64,000 bases of DNA from Cepaea nemoralis (lineage: Eukaryota; Mollusca; Gastropoda; Stylommatophora; Helicidae), in the NCBI GenBank assembly GCA_014155875.1, contig JACEFZ010021411.1:62001-126000 (forward strand). Direction: 5' to 3'. Shown here piece by piece: positions 58,850 through 64,000 of the stretch. The position numbers and the translations under genes are program-made. Numbering within the stretch: position 1 is the first letter of the stretch; every line of letters starts with the position of its first letter. The notes beneath the pieces were generated by a model that was given only the letters and a program-made list of their open reading frames with translations, did not search any database and had not been told where the DNA came from.

Positions 58850-60165
58850 ATCTTACAAAATCTCAACCAAATCAGAGAGACACAAAATTTTGTAAAAGTA
58901 AACAAAGCCAGCCAGCAACTTTCCAGCGGTAAATCGCCTGGTCCTGACTCCATCCCAGCAGAGATATACAAGGCATGTGGGCCGGTTCTAATAGAGCAGC
59001 TTCACCAAGTCTTTACAAACATATTTCAAGGACGCGTAAATAGTCCACCTTTTCAAACGTAAAGGAAACCGCCATTGCTGCGACAACACCTAGGTATCTC
59101 CTTGCTCTCAATTGTAGGGAAAATACTTGCCAGAATTATTCTCAATCACAGCCCATCTCGACCAAGTCTTCTTCCTGAGAGTCAATGTGGCTTCACAAAC
59201 GAACGAGGAACTGTTGACATGATTTTCGCTGCCAGTTACAGAACTCTGAAATGTTCTCCACTTTCATTGATCTTACCATGGCCTTTGAATAAGCAGAGAA
59301 GGACTGTGGAAGATTATGGCGAAATATGGCTGTCCACGATAATTTGTCCAAATGTGCGGCTATTTCATGATGGTTTGCATGGAAGAGTACAGGAAAACGG
59401 CGAGCTGTCTGAATCCTTTCCTGTCACCAATGGAGTGAAGCTAGGCTGTGTCCTGGCACCAACACTGTTCAGCCTCGAGTTTTCAGCTGTGCTGACGAAT
59501 GCCTTCGAGAACAACGACTTTGGAATAGACATCAATTACCGTATAGATAGAAAGTTGTTCAATATCAGAAGGCTGAAAGCTAAAACCAAAACTAACAGCG
59601 ACACCGTCAGAGATCTCCTATTTGCTGATGATTGCGCTCTGTATGTCAAATCAAAGGCAGACATGAAACACAATGTTTCTGCTTTCTCATATGCCTGTGC
59701 CAACTTTGGGCTCAATATCAACTTGGAGAAGACTGTAGATTATGTACCAGCCAGGTCCAGGGATTAATCACACAGTGCGAATATCAAAGGTGAATGGTCA
59801 CAGACTAAGTGTTGTGGACAAATTCATGTATCTTGGCAACACTGTGTCACAAGCTGCCACAATTGATGACGAAAGTGAATGCAAGAATCTTCAAAGCCAG
59901 CGCGGCTTAGGCAGACAGTACAAGAATGTTTGGGACAGTAATGGAATAAGCCTGCTAACAAAGCTGAAAGTCTACAAAGCAGTTGTATTATCCACAGTGC
60001 TATATGCTTGTGAAACATGGACTATTTATCAGCGACATGCTAGGAAATTAAACCGCTTCCATACAGTCTCTTTTAGGAAGCTATTGAAGATTAAATGGCA
60101 AGACAAGATCCCAGACACTAACGCCTTGAACACTAACTCGCTTTGAACTCGTGTAGTCCACACAT
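58850..60165 (+). mobile_element. SR2/RTE-like LINE pseudogene
   Basis: Broken frames encode GKSPGPDSIPAEIYKACGPV, an LLSIVGKILARIILN segment, ESQCGFTNERGTVDMIF, GVKLGCVLAPTLFSLEFSAV, LLFADDCALYVKSKADM (catalytic DD at ~59625), NINLEKTVD and later TVLYACETWTIYQRHARKLN and RFHTVSFRKLLKIKWQDKIP. This is the RTE-clade pattern seen in SR2-type elements. The endonuclease is missing and at least three frame changes are present. Confidence 0.9.
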
Positions 60166-60179
60166 ATGCCACTACGTAC

Positions 60180-60418
60180 CCGCAGTGTACTGGACTGATT
60201 TTTGCATGTGGGTGAACATTCCCTATTACCAGTGTCCCTCGCCATCAGGCGAACCCACTCCGACTTCTGAGATACTTGTAATTTACATCCTTAAGGCACG
60301 GACGAGAAGTCAGTTTAGTTCAATTGACCAGTGTAGGGGTTGAACCCACTACCTCGACATCAGCACATCGGAAATTTAAGAGTGAGCGTTCTTATCTATT
60401 CCACCATGCTAACCTCCA
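60180..60418 (-). repeat. tRNA-headed SINE (family 3)
   Basis: The minus strand has GGTTAGCATGGTGGAATAGA (A box) and GTGGGTTCAACCCC (a near-perfect B box). Its 3' body (about 60195-60275) is shared with 1500-1605 and 17447-17560. Confidence 0.78.
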
Positions 60419-60430
60419 ACTTGAACTTAT

Positions 60431-60765
60431 GTCTGTACGTCAATGATGTTGATGACATAAGGCGGATGAAGTCCTTTTGAGGATCAAAGTATACTGTGTC
60501 TGTACGTCAATGATGATGATGACATAAGGAGGATGAAGTCCTTTTGAGGATCAAAGTATACTGTGTCTGTACGTCAATGATGCTGATGACATAAGGCGGA
60601 TGAAGTCCTTTTGAGGATCAAAGTATACTGTGTCTGTACGTCAATGATGTTGATGACATAAGGCGGATGAAGTCCTTTTGAGGATCAAAGTGTACTGTGT
60701 CTGTACGTCAATGATGTTGATGACATAAGGCGGATCAAGTCCGTTTGAAGTCCAAAGTATACACT
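60431..60765 (+). repeat. 67-bp tandem repeat, 5 units
   Basis: GTCTGTACGTCAATGATG recurs at 60431, 60498, 60565, 60632 and 60699, an exact 67-bp step. Units differ by only a few bases, indicating recent expansion. Confidence 0.96.
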
Positions 60766-60949
60766 GCTTTCTTCTTTTTCCATGCTGCCACTTTATATTT
60801 TGAAAAGTTTTCTCTAATTGCGATCATATCCTCAAAACTAATATTACGAGATTTCTCTTCTTCTTATCTACCATGCCTTATGGCGCTGGGTTACCCCGGC
60901 TCCACACAAGCCGGGGTCCAAATATTTTATGTCCTAAGTATACTTAGGT

Positions 60950-61320
60950 TTCTGTTAGCGCCGAATGTTGGGCGGCACTTACCAAACCCGATACCCCACA
61001 TTGTGCCAACGGCTTCGGGTGGAAGAGCGCAATTAGGAGGGTACAAGCTGTATCCTTGTGCTAGGAAAGCAACCTAAAGACAAAATGTCATGGTAGGGCA
61101 GACCAGGCCCTAAGCTGGTCTAGGATCGAAGCTCCGACAGACGGACAGTTAGAGCATTGCTTTGCTGATCCGGCAGTTTCTGCAGCTTGTCTTGTTCCAG
61201 ATGTAGGGGTGTTACCTTTCCTCTGGTGTGAACTAGGTAGGCCGAGAGAGGGATCATGCTGCATGGGCAACACATGGTCTCTATATTTTAGCCCACGCTT
61301 TGTGCTATGGAGAGATTGCA
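60950..61320 (+). repeat. Interspersed repeat R370, copy 2
   Basis: Colinear with 20410-20775, same orientation: TTTCTGTTAGCGCC, CCCCACATTGTGCCAACGGC, GCAACCTAAAGAC, CTGGTCTAGGATCGAAGCTC and GCATGGGCAACACATGGTCT. Confidence 0.85.
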
Positions 61321-61687
61321 TGATGATGGAAATGACAATATGTTCACATGCATCCACTGTTGATGAACATTTACATCGCGAATTGGCCTTATCAGTCACA
61401 TTCGCTACCGCCATTGGTTGTAGTTATTATGCCTTTTTGAAGCACAATGTAACAAACTCGTCTGTCAAGACGGCAAGGTGCCAAGAAATAGTTAGAAATC
61501 GTGTAACATGAGTCCCCAAAGATCAGCACCGCACTCTTTGTGAGCTATCAGGGTTCCAAAGCGTCGAGATCCTCTGTGTATACGGTAACAATAGCCACGA
61601 CTAGAAGACAAAGTTGCGAAGAGTATTTTAACTGATACTGTATCAAACAAAAAGTACGTTTGAACCAAACACAATCAAATGAACAAG

Positions 61688-61939
61688 ACTTTTGCAAGAA
61701 CCAAGTGATGACTGTGAATCTACAACAATGGCCAGACTGCGAGAGCAGCAAATTAAAAGAGGGGTGGCCAAACAAGAACACTACGCAGGAAGCCAAAGAA
61801 GATTGATAAACCAACACAGAACTGGCGTCGTTAGCCGCTACACGCTGCGGGATTTGCTGAGGAGGGGATCCGAGCACTTATGGACTGAATGGTCCGATGT
61901 GCAACGAGGATGATCTGTCGACTAACTAACTAACTAACT
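61688..61939 (+). mobile_element. LINE C copy 3: 252-bp 5'-truncated insertion
   Basis: It encodes the last ~74 residues of LINE C ORF2 (EPSDDCESTTMARLREQQIK ... WTEWSDVQRG), then GATGATCTGTCGACTAAC and (TAAC)n. Perfect 11-bp TSDs AAATGAACAAG lie at 61677-61687 and 61940-61950. This is a textbook short target-primed insertion. Confidence 0.96.
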
Positions 61940-62133
61940 AAATGAACAAGTAATTATAACGTCAATTTACTGTCACTTAGCACTGAAATTGCGGAAGATA
62001 CGAAACAAAACAAATAACAGTATGACCTTAGTAGGCAATATATCGTCCTTCTGTCCAAACGGGAGGTAATATTTGGCTACATATCCTTCGACACTGAATC
62101 AGTAATATTGATGCCCAGGGGTATTATATCTCA

Positions 62134-62281
62134 GGCCGGGAAGGTTAACCCGGTCAACAAATCCCCGCAGAAGTCGGATGTGTCGGCCTAACGGCGCAAG
62201 AACGCAGCTCTGCTGTAAACAGGGACAACGCAATCACATCCGGGAAAAAAAAAACTCCGGATGAACGCAGAAGAAGAAGAA
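62134..62281 (+). mobile_element. Short retroposon S5
   Basis: The only + strand copy. It runs from GGCCGGGAAGGTTAACCCGG to the stem-loop CATCCGGG...CTCCGGATG and a (GAA)n tail. A 6-bp direct repeat, ATCTCA, flanks it at 62128-62133 and 62282-62287. Confidence 0.93.
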
Positions 62282-62394
62282 ATCTCATTAAGGATGTCGC
62301 AAAAAATTATGTCTGATCAAAATGGATCACGAGGTTTGAAATATTTGTGAAATACTGCCTAGGCTGTAAGTTAACTGACTAAGTGCCAAAGGAT

Positions 62395-62536
62395 GACACT
62401 GAAGTACTAAAAAGAGCACCCATGCCCAGTATCCACACTCTATTACTGAATAATCAGAATCGCTGGGCTGGTCACTTGACTCGCAGATCACAGGCTCCCT
62501 AAACAAATTTATTTTACTGAGAGCTGCGCTGTGATA
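62395..62536 (+). mobile_element. SR2/RTE-like LINE 3' fragment
   Basis: AGCACCCATGCCCAGTATCC, CAGAATCGCTGGGCTGGTCA, CACAGGCTCCCTAAACAAAT and GAGCTGCGCTGTG match 45785-45910. LINE C copy 2 begins immediately after it. Confidence 0.8.
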
Positions 62537-64000
62537 TAGTTAGTTAGTTAGTTAGTTAGTCGACAGATCATCCTCGTTGCACATCGGACCATTCAGTCCA
62601 TAAGTGCTCGGATCCCCTCCTCAGCAAATCCCGCAGCGTGTAGCGGCTAACGACGCCAGTTCTGTGTTGGTTTATCAATCTTCTTTGGCTTCCTGCGTAG
62701 TGTTCTTGTTTGGCCACCCCTTTTTTAATTTGCTGCTCTCGCAGTCTGGCCATTGTTGTAGATTCACAGTCATCACTTGGTTCTTGCAAAAGTCTCACTT
62801 CTCGTAGAGCATTCAGAATGTCAGCCTGGTCCTTGGCGCGTCCGCCCTCAACAGTAGCCTCACCTGCGAGCTTGTCAGCCCGCTCATTTCCTTGTACTCC
62901 CGCATGCCCTGGCACGAAGATGAAACTAATCTTTGCCAGCCGAGACCGCTTCAGAGGCAGCAACCATTCTCTTCGGATCGACCCCTCCTCTATCCTCTTG
63001 ATCATGTTCATTGAGTCGCTAAGGAAACAAGCCCTAGTGAATGTCTGTGTCTCGAGCCATGTTATTGCTTTACTTACTGCCATGACTTCCATGGTCAGGC
63101 TACTTGTGGTTTCAGTGAAAGCACCAGAGTCCTCCTTCACAATTCTCCCTCCGGCCCGAGCTGTAAAGGCCCATGAGCTTCTCACATGTCGGACGACCGA
63201 CCCATCTGTGTAGATGACCGCGTCACTGTCTAGCGAATTCTCGAAAATCAACGCTTGTACTTCAGCCTCAACAGCAGCCGGATTTTCTTGTCTGCATTTT
63301 CTATCTAGTTGGATGCAAACTGAAAAGGATGTGCAGAAGTCTGTTGGCACTTGCACCCACTCCTCGCCAGGTTCTAAGTCCTCAAGTGAACACACCTGTT
63401 GAAGAATGTCCTCGGCTTGACCCATCCACGACCGTCCTCTTTTTAACCTGCTGCCCTTCACCTTCCTAATTTCACTATGCAGTGGATGCTGTGTGTTTGC
63501 GTTAATTCTGAGGTAGGCACGTGCCCTGCAAACTTGCATTCTCTCTTCAATGGTTGGAAAATCAAGAAGGTAGCGCATCGCCCTGCATGCTGTATCTCTT
63601 GTACATCCAAGAATAATGCGCATAGCTTCATTCTGTATCCTTTCCATCCTTTCTATCTGCTTATGGCTGACAGTCAGGATTGCCATTGCATACTCCAAAA
63701 CAGACATGACCAGCCCCTCGTACAGAAGACATAGATGGCGCTGCTCACAGTTTGCTGCCGCCATCACCCGCATCGCTGCCAAACCCCGCTTGGCCTTTGT
63801 TATCACCTGGTCTATGTGCACATTATAAGCAAGGCTTCGATCAAACCGTATCCCCAGGTAATTCATTGCCTGCGTTCTTTCCACCGTCTCTGAACACAGC
63901 ATTACAGTTGGTGTTGGATTGTTGACAATATGATTATTCAACGAGAACCAAGTCACTGTTGCCTTTGTTGGGTTGACCATTGCCCCAGCTTCATCACACC
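62537..64000 (-). mobile_element. LINE C copy 2 (3' part; continues beyond window)
   Basis: It has the same 3' end and (TAAC)n tail as copies 1 and 3, and is ~98% identical to copy 1 over the overlap. The 5' portion is beyond position 64000. Confidence 0.96.
62568..64000 (-). CDS. LINE C ORF2 C-terminal part: end of RT, RNase H (intact in window)
   Basis: An uninterrupted frame enters at the window edge just after the RT catalytic region (AGAMVNPTKATVTW) and runs to TAG/TGA after WTEWSDVQRG. It contains NYLGIRFDRS, SVLEYAMAI, the RNase H motifs YTDGSV, MEVMAV, LSDSMNM, FVPGHAG and GNERADKLAGEA, and a basic C-terminal region. Both stop codons of copy 1 are sense here (Leu and Tyr). This copy could be competent if the 5' part is also intact; that lies outside the window. 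Confidence 0.93.
   Translation of the reverse strand, partial: CDEAGAMVNPTKATVTWFSLNNHIVNNPTPTVMLCSETVERTQAMNYLGIRFDRSLAYNVHIDQVITKAKRGLAAMRVMAAANCEQRHLCLLYEGLVMSVLEYAMAILTVSHKQIERMERIQNEAMRIILGCTRDTACRAMRYLLDFPTIEERMQVCRARAYLRINANTQHPLHSEIRKVKGSRLKRGRSWMGQAEDILQQVCSLEDLEPGEEWVQVPTDFCTSFSVCIQLDRKCRQENPAAVEAEVQALIFENSLDSDAVIYTDGSVVRHVRSSWAFTARAGGRIVKEDSGAFTETTSSLTMEVMAVSKAITWLETQTFTRACFLSDSMNMIKRIEEGSIRREWLLPLKRSRLAKISFIFVPGHAGVQGNERADKLAGEATVEGGRAKDQADILNALREVRLLQEPSDDCESTTMARLREQQIKKGVAKQEHYAGSQRRLINQHRTGVVSRYTLRDLLRRGSEHLWTEWSDVQRG

Noticed and set aside
60325..60418. Possible tRNA gene (GGTTAGCATGG...GGGTTCAACCCC)
   Set aside because: The good B box belongs to a SINE head; the cloverleaf is incomplete and the body matches dispersed copies.

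Overview
This is eukaryotic (animal) DNA: one intron-rich host gene on the + strand inside a dense accumulation of non-LTR retrotransposons, SINE-like elements and tandem repeats. The retroelement mix (RTE/SR2-like LINEs with tetranucleotide tails, LINEs with a terminal RNase H, several tRNA-headed SINEs) suggests a lophotrochozoan, probably a mollusc. That assignment is inference, not proof.

Host gene (3428-28231, +). Six consecutive exons encode the C-terminal two thirds of a LAMMER/CLK dual-specificity kinase. They carry the HTDLKPEN catalytic loop, DFG, the activation segment and the [11 protein letters not shown] signature, and every splice phase agrees. The N-lobe exons lie upstream of the window. 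The last exon finishes the kinase fold and then runs on for about 770 low-complexity residues, which is unusual for CLKs. The introns hold a 1.7-kb pyrimidine-rich satellite, a 30-bp minisatellite, a 41-bp repeat in register with a splice acceptor, a full-length LINE and a 1.4-kb TG tract. A possible small terminal exon lies at 33401.

Retroelements. LINE A (11175-16311) and LINE B (35986-41029) are two full-length minus-strand copies of one ~5-kb family with a single endonuclease-RT-RNase H ORF. Both have clean target-site duplications (TSDs). A is broken by a short retroposon, B by a frameshift. LINE C has an old full-length copy (46603-51420), a 252-bp truncated copy (61688-61939) and a fresher copy running off the window (62537-64000). 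LINE D (52745-57700) is a decayed Tx1/L1-like element with a CCHC ORF1. RTE-type pieces lie throughout. A ~140-bp short retroposon whose whole sequence equals the 3' terminus of LINE A/B occurs as five solo copies that all start at the same point.

Nesting. At 42753-46040 four layers can be separated by their TSDs: SR2-like LINE, then short retroposon, then RTE LINE, then a 447-bp SINE-like insert.

No prokaryotic genes, CRISPR arrays, rRNA genes or convincing functional tRNA genes were seen. Apart from the kinase and perhaps the retroelement ORFs, nothing here looks like an active protein-coding gene.
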